A stretch of DNA of 64,000 bases from Bradyrhizobium zhanjiangense (GTDB taxonomy: Bacteria; Pseudomonadota; Alphaproteobacteria; Rhizobiales; Xanthobacteraceae): contig NZ_CP022221.1 of assembly GCF_004114935.1 (NCBI RefSeq), forward strand, positions 806,001 to 870,000. The letters are read 5' to 3'. The notes below the pieces were generated by a model that worked only from the letters and a program-made list of their open reading frames with translations, was not told the DNA's origin and searched no databases. Shown piece after piece: positions 20,901-29,094 of this stretch (position 1 is the first letter of the stretch; each line of letters begins with the position of its first letter). The position numbers were made by a program, and so were the translations under genes.

Positions 20901-21142
20901 AGGCCTGCCGGCTGCGCTTGCGGCCGATCCTGATGACGTCCTTCGCCTTCATCCTCGGTGTCTTGCCGCTGGTGATCTCGAGCGGCTCCGGCTCGGAGAT
21001 GCGGCAGGCCGTCGGCGTCGCCGTGTTCTTCGGCATGATCGGCGTCACCCTGTTCGGACTTCTGTTCACGCCGATCTTCTACGTGGTGGTGAGGAACCTG
21101 GCGGAGGGGCGGCGGGATAAGAAGGCGGAGGTCGCGGGCTGA
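17984..21142 (+). CDS. RND multidrug efflux transporter permease (HAE1 family, AcrB/MexF-like)
   Basis: This 1052-residue, 12-helix proton-driven pump has the usual duplicated architecture with two large periplasmic loops. The N-terminus MNLGRLSINQPILAM is typical. The proton-relay helix AVGIVVDDAIVVVENVERHL carries the paired aspartates, and the helix 10 lysine is in GLAAKNAILIVEFA. Length is normal for the family. The ATG overlaps the adaptor stop. The substrate is unknown, and no TetR- or LysR-type regulator is adjacent. Confidence 0.95.
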   Translation: MNLGRLSINQPILAMVLSIVLLIVGAIAYTTLPVSEYPQVVPPTVVVTTQYPGASAQTVSDTVAAPIEQEINGVEDMLYLYSQATSNGQLTITVTFKLGTDLDKAQVLVQNRVAIAQPRLPEEVQRNGVTTRKNSPDILMVVFMLSPDDTFDQLYISNYALLQVRDQLLRLDGVGDIQIFGARDYSMRLWLDPDRIANLGLTSAEVLAAIRAQNLQIAGGQIAEPPIADRAFQPNLTFTGRLKDQKQFEDILIKAGSDGRVVRLRDVARIELGALAYSTNSFLLRKSAVAMLVTQRPGSNALATAKNISDTMTKLKASFPRGLDYNIGYNPTEFIAQSVHELIKTIYEAMLLVVVVVLVFLQGWRPAIIPIIAIPVSLVGTFAVMAALGFSINNLTLFGLVLAVGIVVDDAIVVVENVERHLEHGMSRRDAALKTMEEVGGALVSIALVLCAVFVPTAFLGGISGQFFQQFAVTIAVATAISCFCSLTLSPALASQILVPHEEKKPPAAWNVIARGWDAFTGVFNRVFERLAHGYAGLANFVIRHSVAMLLIYVVLIGSAGWLIVTTPQGFIPAQDRGYVIVSVQLPGAASLARTTEVVREIERISLDTPGIVRVAAFAGFSGATRTQAGNAAALFPVFDEPEARLKKGLSANAITAELRKRLSAIQGAFIIVIPPPAVPGIGTGGGFTIRIQDRQGRGPEMLAAATDELVAAARKAPSLTSVFSPFTANTPQLFVDIDRTKAQKLGVPISNINDTIQTYFGSTYVNDFNLFGRTYHVTAQADFPYRKEPSDLARLRTRNASGDMVMLGSVVEFRDVSGPDRVARYNLYAASELQGEPAPGTSSTTALNTIKKLADDTLPSGFSFEWTDLSYQQVTGGNAGLYVFPICVLFVYLVLAAQYGSWTLPFAVILIVPMCLLAATIGVRIMGQDVNILTQIGFVVLVGLAAKNAILIVEFARDIENEGKPRLEAVIEACRLRLRPILMTSFAFILGVLPLVISSGSGSEMRQAVGVAVFFGMIGVTLFGLLFTPIFYVVVRNLAEGRRDKKAEVAG

Positions 21143-21181
21143 CCATCGTCGGGAGTCCATCAGCGTAGCCACAATCACGCT

Positions 21182-21334
21182 GTCGTCCCGGACAAGCGCA
21201 AGCGCAGATCCGGGACCCATAGCCACAGGATCGAGTTTGGCGAAGACTCGCGGTGAACAGCTGCGCGCGATAACTGCTCCCTGGGGTTATGGGTCCCGGC
21301 CCCCGTGCGCAATTGCGCGCTAGGCCGGGACGAC
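21182..21334. repeat. Family 1 palindromic repeat, copy 3
   Basis: The left arm is GTCGTCCCGGACAAGCGCAA ... GATCCGGGACCCATAGCC, the middle is GTTTGGCGAAGACTCG and the right arm is TTATGGGTCCCGG ... CCGGGACGAC. It fills half of the 311-base gap 21143-21453 after the RND pump gene. The rest carries the leader of the binding-protein gene with GGGAG at 21442. Confidence 0.88.
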
Positions 21335-21453
21335 GCCATTCTTGTGGAGCGCGCGCCCATACTAACGGCCTACGCCGAAACGGATGGGCACGCGCGGGGT
21401 TCTTCACTACTATCCGCGCGATTTCACAACAGAAGACTGTCGGGAGATAACAT

Positions 21454-22644
21454 ATGAAATCAGCATTTTTGGCGGCCGCTGCGTCTGCCGTATTGTTGGC
21501 GGTGCCTGCCTCGGCGCAGGGCGTCAAGATCGGCATCCTCAACGACCAGTCCGGCGTCTATGCCGACTACGGCGGCAAATGGTCGGTCGAGGCCGCCAAG
21601 ATGGCGATCGAGGATTTTGGCGGCGAGGTGCTCGGCCACAAGATTGAGCTCGTCACCGCCGACCACCAGAACAAGCCGGATCTCGCCAGCTCGATCGCGC
21701 GGCGCTGGTACGACGTCGAGAACGTCGACATGATCACGGAGCTGACGACCTCCTCGGTCGCGCTCGCGATCCATGAGCTCTCCAAAGAAAAGAAGAAGAT
21801 CGACATCGTCGTCGGCGCCGCGACCTCGCGCCTGACCGGCGATGCCTGCCAGCCCTATGGCTTCCACTGGGCCTACGACACCCGCGCGCTCGGCGTCGGC
21901 ACCGGCGGTGCGCTGACCAAGGCCGGCGGCGACACCTGGTTCTTCCTCACCGCGGACTATGCCTTCGGCTACGCGCTGGAAAAGGACACCAGCGAGATCG
22001 TCACCGCCAATGGCGGCAAGGTGGTCGGCTCGGTGCGCGTGCCGCTCAACTCGTCGGACTTCTCCTCCTTCCTGCTCCAGGCGCAGAGCTCCAAGGCGAA
22101 GATCGTCGGCCTCGCCAATGCCGGCCTCGATACCACCAACTCGATCAAGCAGGCGTCTGAGTTCGGCATCGTCGCCAGTGGCCAGAAGCTCGCGGGCCTG
22201 CTGATGACGCTCGCCGAGGTGAACGGCCTCGGGCTTCAGGCCGCGCAAGGCCTGGTGCTGACCGAGGGCTATTACTGGGATCTCAACGATAAGACCCGCA
22301 ATCTCGGCGAACGCTTCTTCAAGCGCACCGGGCGGATGCCAAGCATGATCCACGCCGGCACCTATTCGGCGACGCTGAGCTATCTCAAGGCGGTCAAGGC
22401 TGCCGGTACCAAGGATCCGGACGCGGTCGCCAAGAAGCTGAAGGAGCTGCCGGTCAACGACGACTTCGCGCAAGGCGGCAAGGTGCTCGAGAACGGCCGC
22501 ATGATCCACGACATGTATCTGTTCGAGGTCAAGAAGCCCTCGGAATCGAAGAAGCCCTGGGACTATTACAAGCTGCTCGCCACCGTCCCCGGCGACAAGG
22601 CTTTCTTCACCGCGAAGGAAAGCGGCTGCCCGCTGACGAAGTGA
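21454..22644 (+). CDS. ABC transporter substrate-binding protein, branched-chain amino acid type (LivJ/K-like)
   Basis: This 396-residue periplasmic protein starts with a clear signal peptide (MKSAFLAAAASAVLL ... ASA|Q). The mature part begins VKIGILNDQSGVYADYGG, as in the type I periplasmic-binding fold family. ATG 21454 is preceded by GGGAGATAAC. No permease or ATPase gene for a Liv-type transporter lies next to it, so it works with a transporter encoded elsewhere. In this group such proteins also bind aromatic acids and amides, so the ligand is open. Confidence 0.92.
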   Translation: MKSAFLAAAASAVLLAVPASAQGVKIGILNDQSGVYADYGGKWSVEAAKMAIEDFGGEVLGHKIELVTADHQNKPDLASSIARRWYDVENVDMITELTTSSVALAIHELSKEKKKIDIVVGAATSRLTGDACQPYGFHWAYDTRALGVGTGGALTKAGGDTWFFLTADYAFGYALEKDTSEIVTANGGKVVGSVRVPLNSSDFSSFLLQAQSSKAKIVGLANAGLDTTNSIKQASEFGIVASGQKLAGLLMTLAEVNGLGLQAAQGLVLTEGYYWDLNDKTRNLGERFFKRTGRMPSMIHAGTYSATLSYLKAVKAAGTKDPDAVAKKLKELPVNDDFAQGGKVLENGRMIHDMYLFEVKKPSESKKPWDYYKLLATVPGDKAFFTAKESGCPLTK

Positions 22645-22667
22645 GGCGGAGGTTCAACAAGCACAAT

Positions 22668-22787
22668 GTCGTCCTGGCGAAAGCCAGGACCCATTACCCC
22701 GGCTCCTAAATGTTCAAACAAGCTGTGGCCACATCGTGCCCATAACCACGTCCTGTGGTTATGGGTCCTGGCCTTCGCCAGGACGAC
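22668..22787. repeat. Family 1 palindromic repeat, copy 4 (short)
   Basis: The arms GTCGTCCTGGCGAAAGCCAG and CTGGCCTTCGCCAGGACGAC are nearly perfect, with ACCCATTACCCC and GTTATGGGT inside. The central GTTTGGCGAAGACTC block is missing, so this copy is only 120 bases long. It separates convergent genes. Confidence 0.85.
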
Positions 22788-22814
22788 ACCGAGTGTGTGG
22801 TGTCGCCCTCGGCT

Positions 22815-23201
22815 TCACGTCATCCGCAACACCACGGCCCCCAGCGCCGCCGCCCACAGCGCCATGGCGGCGAGGGCTTGGATCGCGAAGCCCGGGCTGC
22901 GCTTTGCCGCCGCCTTGGAATAGCCGATGAAGTAGACGATGCGGCCGATGATCCAGACCACGCCGATGCCGGCTGCGATAGCGTCGCTGATATAGGTCGC
23001 GAACAGCCACAGCGCCGGCAGGAAGATCGGCATCCATTCCAGCGTGTTCATCTGGATGCGGAAGGCGCGTTCGAAATCCGGATGGCCCGACATCGCCGGC
23101 ACCTTGACGCCGGTCTTGTCGCGCGACCGCGCGACGTTGATACAGGTGAAGAAATAAAATGCGATCGCCAGAAGCGTGACGAGGGCGGTGAGATGATACA
23201 T
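22815..23201 (-). CDS. MAPEG family membrane protein
   Basis: This 128-residue protein has four predicted membrane helices and the family layout. The loop PAMSGHPDFERAFRIQMNT after the first helix, with the conserved RxQxNTLE region, identifies it. MAPEG proteins include microsomal glutathione transferases and eicosanoid synthases; bacterial members are mostly uncharacterised. ATG 23201 has AAGGAA upstream. It follows the AttH-like gene after 27 bases on the same strand, so it may be the last gene of that exporter operon. Confidence 0.87.
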   Translation of the reverse strand: MYHLTALVTLLAIAFYFFTCINVARSRDKTGVKVPAMSGHPDFERAFRIQMNTLEWMPIFLPALWLFATYISDAIAAGIGVVWIIGRIVYFIGYSKAAAKRSPGFAIQALAAMALWAAALGAVVLRMT

Positions 23202-23228
23202 CGTTAGTTCCTTCGCAGAGATCGCGCT

Positions 23229-24311
23229 TCAATAGCCGGTCAGCTCGAGATAGCCAACGCCGTCATGCGTGCCGGAAAAGCTGATCGGTCCCTCCCAATA
23301 GGAGAAGCCGGTCCCCATCCAAGCCCTTGGATTGAGTGGCTTGCACAGGATCGAGAACGATCGCGAGGGGATTGCGATCTGCCATTCCACCGGCAGCTTG
23401 CGTCCCGCAACGTCCGCGGTTGCCTTCGGAATCATCTGGATCTCGCCCCCTGCAATCATCTGCGTCTCGCCGGCGGCGCTGATCCAATTGCCGAACGGAT
23501 AGTTTTGGCCGTCCTTCTGCCGCAACCGGTACAGCATCAGCTTGTCGCCGGATGCGAGATGCAGCGACAGCCAGTCCCAGCCGGTCTGGTCGGCATCGAG
23601 CGGCTGGCTGCTCCATTCCCGGTCCATCCAGGCCTGGCCCGACACCTCGACCTGCTTGTTATCGATGGTGAGCGTGCCGCGCGCGCGATAGAACGGCTGG
23701 CTGTAATAGTAGGACGCCTGCCCGCGCTCCGACTTGCGGCTGTAGCCGCCGTCGCCCTGCAACGCCACCGGACGGTCGGCCTCCAGCGTCAGTGCGTAGC
23801 TGAAGTCGATGCCGGACGCCTTCAGCGTCAGCGGCGCCAGCGTGCGATCGTCGGTGCGCTCAAGACCCTTCATCTCCCAATCGTCGATCCAGGCATCGAA
23901 AGGCTTGGCCGTGACGCCGGCCTGCCCAACGCCACCGCGTGAAAACGTCTCGTTGAAGCGATGGGTGTCGGCGCGCGTCACCGCCGCATGTCCCATCCAC
24001 ACCTGCTGATTGCCCCAGCCCTCGGCTTGCGGGCCGGGCTGCGCCGCCTGGCGGAAAAGCGTCCATTGCAGGCCGCAAGCCGCGCCGCTGCTATCGACGA
24101 GGTTCGCCGTGAGATACCACCACTCGATGCGAAATTCCGGATGCGGCCCGTGATCGCTCGGAAAGGTGAAGACCTTCCCCGGCGTCACCTTGGCAAAGCC
24201 ATCAGCGGTTTCGCCGAGCCCGGCATAGCCTTGCGCGCGTGCGCGGCGTGCGAGCGCCAGCGCGGCAACGCCGCCGGCGAAGGCGCGCCGTGAGATCCGA
24301 TCAGCGCTCAT
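23229..24311 (-). CDS. AttH/CrtC-like lipocalin-fold protein, Tat-type signal
   Basis: This 360-residue exported protein starts MSADRISRRAFAGG, a twin-arginine signal ending in RARAQG. The mature part has FPSDHGPHPEFRIEWWYLTA, then WMDREWSSQPLDADQTGWDW, both hallmarks of the AttH / carotenoid 1,2-hydratase family of double-lipocalin proteins. Its start overlaps the end of the permease gene by 11 bases. In AttEFGH-type systems a LolD-like ATPase and an FtsX permease act with such a periplasmic protein. The cargo is unknown. Confidence 0.88.
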   Translation of the reverse strand: MSADRISRRAFAGGVAALALARRARAQGYAGLGETADGFAKVTPGKVFTFPSDHGPHPEFRIEWWYLTANLVDSSGAACGLQWTLFRQAAQPGPQAEGWGNQQVWMGHAAVTRADTHRFNETFSRGGVGQAGVTAKPFDAWIDDWEMKGLERTDDRTLAPLTLKASGIDFSYALTLEADRPVALQGDGGYSRKSERGQASYYYSQPFYRARGTLTIDNKQVEVSGQAWMDREWSSQPLDADQTGWDWLSLHLASGDKLMLYRLRQKDGQNYPFGNWISAAGETQMIAGGEIQMIPKATADVAGRKLPVEWQIAIPSRSFSILCKPLNPRAWMGTGFSYWEGPISFSGTHDGVGYLELTGY

Positions 24312-26763
24312 TGGCGAACACCTTGACGAGGTTCGCCGGCTGCATCCGCGCCAGCCGTAGCATCGGCAGCAGTGCGGCAATCAGCGAGGCGAGCAGCGCG
24401 ACCGCGACCAGCTCGACCAGTTGCAGCGGAAACACATGGAACGGCAGCCGCCAGCCGAACGCCTTTACGTTCACGATCGCGATCAGGCACCAAGCCACCA
24501 ACAGGCCGAGCGGCACCGCCAGCAGCGACGTGAACAGCGCCACCGACAGTGTCTTGGTCAGCTCGATCGCGGCAAGACGCGGCCGGGTGAGCCCGATCGC
24601 CCACAGCGGCGCGAGCTGAGGCAGGCGGGAGTTCGCCAGCGTCAGCAGGCTCGTGAGCAGAGCGATGCCGGCGACGCCGAGGGTGAAGGCATTCAGCGCG
24701 GAGGTCACCGCAAAAGTGCGGTTGAAGATGCGGATCGATTCCGCCTTCACCGTGGCCTGGTCGGCGACGCTGCGATCGTCGAGCGCAAACTGCGTCTGCA
24801 GGGCCGCGATCAGGCCGGAGATATTCTCCTTCGCGACGATGAGCCCGATCCGCGTCTGCGGCGTCTGCGGAAAATGCCGGATCAGCGCCGCGACGTTGAC
24901 CGCGAGCTGCCCCTTGGGGTTGCCGTAATCGGCATAGATGCCGACGATGTCGAGCTCCCAGGTGCCGCCCGGTGCCGGTACCTCTAAGACGTCGCCGACG
25001 CGGACGTTGAGGCGGCGGCTCAGCTGCTCGCTGATGAAGGCGGCATTGCCCGGCACCAGCCGGGTCCAGGCACGCGGCGCGGCTTCCAAGAGCGGCCAGC
25101 GCTCGCGATAGAGCGCGTGATCGGGCAGGCCAAGCAATTCCACCGATTGCCCCTGAACTTGCGCCTCCGCACGTCCGCCCGAGAGGATCGCCTGGACATC
25201 GCTACGCTCGCGCAGCCAGTTGCGGATCGCAACACCTTGCGCATTGTCGGACGCGCTGATGTAGACGTCGGCCGCCAGCCGTCCATTGAGCCAGCCGATG
25301 AAGGTCCGGCTGAACGTCTCCACCATGGTGGACACCCCGACATTGACGGCGAGCGCGAGCAGCAGCGCCATCAGCGCCAGCGATAATCCGGAGAGTTGCT
25401 GCCGGCTGTCGGCCCAGAACCACAGTGCGAGCGGCCTTCGTGCGAGGCGCTGGCCGAGGAGCAGGATGATCTCGAGAAATGCCGGCAGGATCAGCGCCGC
25501 GCCGAACATCAGCGCCGCCAGCACGCCAAAGCCGGCGATCAGCGATTGCCCATAGTGAAGCAGCAGCAGCGCGACCGCGAACACCATGCACGCCGCAGCA
25601 CTTTGCAGGATCAGCCAGCGGCGTTGCCGCTGCTGCCAGGCGCGCGGCTGCGCCGTTGCCAGCACCGGCATCCTGATCGCCTTGATCAGGCTGGTTGCCG
25701 CCGCCACCAGCGCGCCGGCAACGCTGATGCCGATACCGGCCAGCCACCATTCGGGACGCAGCGTCAGCTGCCCCGGGATCTGCGCGCCATAGAGCCCGCG
25801 CAGCGACGCCGCGACGTCGGGCAACAGCGCTGCCGCGATGAAATAGCCGCAGACGAGCCCGATCAGCCCGGCGACCAGCGCCAATACGACCAACTCGACC
25901 ACCAGCACCGTGTTGACCAGCCGCGCCGAGGCGCCGCAGGCGCGCAACGTGCGCAGCATCGGCAGCCGCTGCTCGAAGGCGAGGCCGACGGCTGAGTTGA
26001 CGATGAAGAGCCCGACGAAGAACGACAGCAGACCGAAGGCGGTGAGATTGAGGTGAAAACTGTCGGTGAGGCGCTCCAGCTCCGTCTCCGCATTCGGCTC
26101 GACCCGCTGCAATTGATCGCCGACGACGCTTTGCAGTGGCGCGGGCTTGCCCTTCGCCTTGCCGAGCAGGAGCCGCGACACCTGGGCCGGCTTGTTGAGC
26201 AGCTGCTGCGCCACGCCGATATCGACCACGAGCACGTCGGGCACGAGCTGCGGCAGCACGCGCAGTGGCGGCAACTTCGCGCCGCTGCTGATCGCCGGCG
26301 CCGCGCCTTCCGGCTCCTGCAAATCGGTCAGCGTCTCCCGCGCCACCAGCGTCTGGCCTGGCGGCGCAACAAAGCTGCTCAAATCAGATGCACCAAGGCG
26401 CGGTGCATTGCCGACGTCGGCCGGCAGCGTCACCGGCTCGATGCCGAGCAGCCGCATTGTGTGTCCATTGATCTGGACCCTTCCCTCCAGCACCGGGGAG
26501 ACCGGCCAGCCCGCGCGGCGGAGTCTTATGAACAGCTCCTGGGAAAAGGTCGCGGTACCAGGCGCCACCAGCATCGCTGTGCGCGCGCCGCCGAATGTCG
26601 CGGCGGCGCGGTCATAGGCGCTGCGGGCCTGCTGGTTGATCGCCTGCACGCCGCTCCACAGCGCGGTCGCCGCGATCAGCCCGATCAGCAGCGTTGCGAA
26701 CTGCATCCTGTGGCGTCGCCAGTGGCTCAGCAGTACGGCGAGGACCCACAGTACGCGCCTCAT
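24301..26763 (-). CDS. FtsX-family ABC transporter permease (AttF/AttG- or YbbP-like)
   Basis: This 820-residue membrane protein starts MRRVLWVLAVLLSHWRRHRM and has one N-terminal helix, a large periplasmic domain, and two FtsX modules with about nine to ten helices in total. The first module is around LRTLRACGASARLVNTVLVV and the second at the C-terminus around RLPQLAPLWAIGLTRPRLAA. The two modules in one chain suggest that a single permease subunit is enough. ATG 26763 overlaps the ATPase stop (ATGA). Such permeases work by mechanotransmission on exported lipids, lipoproteins or peptides rather than by a channel. Confidence 0.9.
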   Translation of the reverse strand: MRRVLWVLAVLLSHWRRHRMQFATLLIGLIAATALWSGVQAINQQARSAYDRAAATFGGARTAMLVAPGTATFSQELFIRLRRAGWPVSPVLEGRVQINGHTMRLLGIEPVTLPADVGNAPRLGASDLSSFVAPPGQTLVARETLTDLQEPEGAAPAISSGAKLPPLRVLPQLVPDVLVVDIGVAQQLLNKPAQVSRLLLGKAKGKPAPLQSVVGDQLQRVEPNAETELERLTDSFHLNLTAFGLLSFFVGLFIVNSAVGLAFEQRLPMLRTLRACGASARLVNTVLVVELVVLALVAGLIGLVCGYFIAAALLPDVAASLRGLYGAQIPGQLTLRPEWWLAGIGISVAGALVAAATSLIKAIRMPVLATAQPRAWQQRQRRWLILQSAAACMVFAVALLLLHYGQSLIAGFGVLAALMFGAALILPAFLEIILLLGQRLARRPLALWFWADSRQQLSGLSLALMALLLALAVNVGVSTMVETFSRTFIGWLNGRLAADVYISASDNAQGVAIRNWLRERSDVQAILSGGRAEAQVQGQSVELLGLPDHALYRERWPLLEAAPRAWTRLVPGNAAFISEQLSRRLNVRVGDVLEVPAPGGTWELDIVGIYADYGNPKGQLAVNVAALIRHFPQTPQTRIGLIVAKENISGLIAALQTQFALDDRSVADQATVKAESIRIFNRTFAVTSALNAFTLGVAGIALLTSLLTLANSRLPQLAPLWAIGLTRPRLAAIELTKTLSVALFTSLLAVPLGLLVAWCLIAIVNVKAFGWRLPFHVFPLQLVELVAVALLASLIAALLPMLRLARMQPANLVKVFANER

Positions 26764-27413
26764 GCGATGCGCCCCCCATGCAAAGTGAGGTGGCGGTCGA
26801 GCGTCGCTGCCAGATGCAGGCTGTGCGTCACCATCAGGAAGCCGCAGCCGGTGCGCGCCACGAGATCGCGCGTCAGCGCCAGCACGTCCTCGGCGGTGGT
26901 TTCGTCCAGATTGCCGGTCGGCTCGTCCGCCAGCAGCAGCGAGGGCTTTGTCGCCAAGGCCCGGCCGATCGCGACCCGCTGCTGCTGTCCGCCTGATAAT
27001 TGCTCTGGATAACGCTTGAGCAGGCTGCCAAGTCCGAGCCGTTCGATCAGCTCTTTCGTCCACGCTGCATCATGCCGGCCCGCGATCCGGGCCTGGAAGG
27101 CGAGATTGTCCGCGACCGACAGGCTCGGGATCAGGTTGAACTGCTGGAACACCAGGCCTATCCGGTCGCGTCGCAGCTCCGCGCGTCCCGCATCCGACAG
27201 CTTGGTGACCTCGATATCCGCCAGCCGGATCGAACCGCCATCGGCAGCATCGAGCCCGGCGATCAGGTGCAGCAGCGTGCTCTTGCCGCTGCCTGATTCT
27301 CCCGTCAACGCGACGCGCTCGCCGGCCCGGAGGTCGAGATCGACGCCACGCAGCACGTGGACCGGCTCGCCGGCCGAGAAGAAGGTCTTGGATAGATTTT
27401 TGATGCTCAGCAC
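26760..27413 (-). CDS. LolD/MacB-type ABC transporter ATP-binding protein
   Basis: This 217-residue ATPase has Walker A GESGSGKST, Q-loop FQQFNLIPSLS, signature LSGGQQQR and Walker B LLLADEPTGNLD, as in the LolD/MacB/FtsE group. The start is GTG 27413. The frame upstream contains a stop before any other start codon, so this start is the longest possible. It is the first gene of the exporter operon with the FtsX permease and the AttH-like protein. Confidence 0.92.
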   Translation of the reverse strand: MLSIKNLSKTFFSAGEPVHVLRGVDLDLRAGERVALTGESGSGKSTLLHLIAGLDAADGGSIRLADIEVTKLSDAGRAELRRDRIGLVFQQFNLIPSLSVADNLAFQARIAGRHDAAWTKELIERLGLGSLLKRYPEQLSGGQQQRVAIGRALATKPSLLLADEPTGNLDETTAEDVLALTRDLVARTGCGFLMVTHSLHLAATLDRHLTLHGGRIA

Positions 27414-27559
27414 GATGAATGGCGCCGGACGGAATTAACGGAAATGCTGCGTAGCACACTTGCTGCGGAAATGCCGGGTTGCGTTGGTCTCGAACCCGTT
27501 GTTAGCTCCCAAGACGGCCAAATCAAAAAACTGCCGAAAAGACATAAACGGGGAGATTC

Positions 27560-28882
27560 ATGAGCGCTCAGGGAACGCCGTCCGCGGCGAGCAAGCCGAC
27601 CGGGACGCCGAAGGGCGCCTGGACCATCACTTTTCTCCTGTTCCTGTTCATGCTGGTGAACTTCGCCGACAAGATCGTCGTCGGCCTCGCCGGCGTACCG
27701 ATCATGGCGGACCTCAAGCTCACGCCGGAGCAATTCGGCCTGCTCGGCTCCTCGTTCTTCTTCCTGTTCTCGATCTCGGCCATCGTGGTCGGCTTCATCG
27801 TCAACAAGGTGCCGACGCGCTGGGTGCTGTTGGCGCTCGCGGTGGTCTGGGCGTTGGCGCAGTTTCCGATGGTCGGCACCGTCTCCTTCACCACGCTCCT
27901 GATCTGCCGCATCGTGCTGGGCGCCGGCGAAGGCCCGGCCTTCTCGGTCGCCGCGCACGCCATCTACAAATGGTTCCCCGACGAGAAGCGCACGCTGCCG
28001 ACCGCGATCCTGTCGCAAGGCTCGGCCTTCGGCGTGATCATCGCGGTGCCGACGCTGAACTGGATCATCGTCAACCATTCCTGGCACTATGCCTTCGGCG
28101 CGCTCGGCGTCATCGGCCTGATCTGGGTCTGTGCCTGGCTCGCGCTCGGCAAGGAAGGCCCGCTGGAGGACACGCAGACCCTCGCCGCCACCGAAACGAA
28201 GATTCCCTACATTCAGCTTCTCACCTCGCGCACCTTCCTCGGCTGCGTCGCCGCCACCTTCGGCGCCTATTGGGCGCTGTCGCTCGGGCTGACCTGGTTC
28301 ACACCGTTCATCATCAAGGGCCTCGGCTTCTCGCAGAGCCAGGCTGGCTGGATCTCGACCCTGCCCTGGATCTTCGGCGCCACCATCGTGATCCTGACCG
28401 GCTGGATCTCGCAGCTGATGATGGCCCGCGGCTCGACCACGCGCGTCGCCCGCGGCGTGCTCGGCTCCGTGCCGCTGGTCGTCGGCGGCCTGATCCTGGC
28501 ATCGATGCCGCATGTCCAGGGCGCCGGCCTTCAGCTCGCGCTGCTCGTGATGGGAACGGGCCTGTGCGGCGCGATCTATGTCGTCTGCCCGCCCATGCTC
28601 GGCGAGTTCACGCCGACCTCGCAGCGCGGCGCCATCCTCGCGATCTACGGCGCGCTCTATACGCTCTCGGGCATCATCGCACCCGCCGTGATGGGCACCG
28701 TGATCCAGCATGCCGGCAGCATGCTCGACGGCTACATGACCGGCTTCACCATCAACGCCGCGATCATGGTCGGCTCCGGCCTGCTCGGTCTGCTCCTGTT
28801 GTGGCCGAACACCGAACGCGCCAGGCTGACCGGTGGAGCCCCGCAGGCGGGCGCGCTGAAGAGCGCGGTGTCGCCGACGTAA
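27560..28882 (+). CDS. MFS transporter, anion:cation symporter-like
   Basis: This 440-residue, 12-helix secondary carrier has the MFS features NFADKIVVGLAGVPIM in helix 1 and GAGEGPAFSVAAHAIYKWFP in helix 4, typical of the ACS family that takes up organic anions such as hexuronates, galactonate or phthalate. ATG 27560 has GGGGAG eight bases upstream. It is transcribed away from the exporter operon. No enzyme gene is directly linked to it, so the substrate is open. Confidence 0.9.
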   Translation: MSAQGTPSAASKPTGTPKGAWTITFLLFLFMLVNFADKIVVGLAGVPIMADLKLTPEQFGLLGSSFFFLFSISAIVVGFIVNKVPTRWVLLALAVVWALAQFPMVGTVSFTTLLICRIVLGAGEGPAFSVAAHAIYKWFPDEKRTLPTAILSQGSAFGVIIAVPTLNWIIVNHSWHYAFGALGVIGLIWVCAWLALGKEGPLEDTQTLAATETKIPYIQLLTSRTFLGCVAATFGAYWALSLGLTWFTPFIIKGLGFSQSQAGWISTLPWIFGATIVILTGWISQLMMARGSTTRVARGVLGSVPLVVGGLILASMPHVQGAGLQLALLVMGTGLCGAIYVVCPPMLGEFTPTSQRGAILAIYGALYTLSGIIAPAVMGTVIQHAGSMLDGYMTGFTINAAIMVGSGLLGLLLLWPNTERARLTGGAPQAGALKSAVSPT

Positions 28883-28909
28883 GGGGTACGCTGCCTGTCA
28901 ACCAAGGCT

Positions 28910-29050
28910 GTCGTCCTGGACAAGCGAGCGTAGCGAGCGCTGATCCAGGACCCATTACCCCAGGAAGCAGTTTTGCGAAGAATTGTGGTCACCAGCTTCG
29001 TGCCACAACTTCTTCTTGGGGTAATGGGTCCTGGCTTTCGCCAGGACGAC
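28910..29050. repeat. Family 1 palindromic repeat, copy 5
   Basis: The left arm is GTCGTCCTGGACAAGCGAG ... GATCCAGGACCCATTACCCC, the middle is GTTTTGCGAAGAATTGTGGT, and the right arm is GGGGTAATGGGTCCTGGC ... GCCAGGACGAC. It lies between convergent genes. Confidence 0.88.
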
Positions 29051-29094
29051 ACGGAGATTGAGGCGCGGTCTTCGCGTCTCAGATGCAGTCTCCG

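Noticed and set aside
19754..21226. Long minus-strand open frame opposite the RND pump gene
   Set aside because: Composition is typical of an antisense shadow (many R, H, D, A), and the opposite strand holds a full AcrB-type protein.
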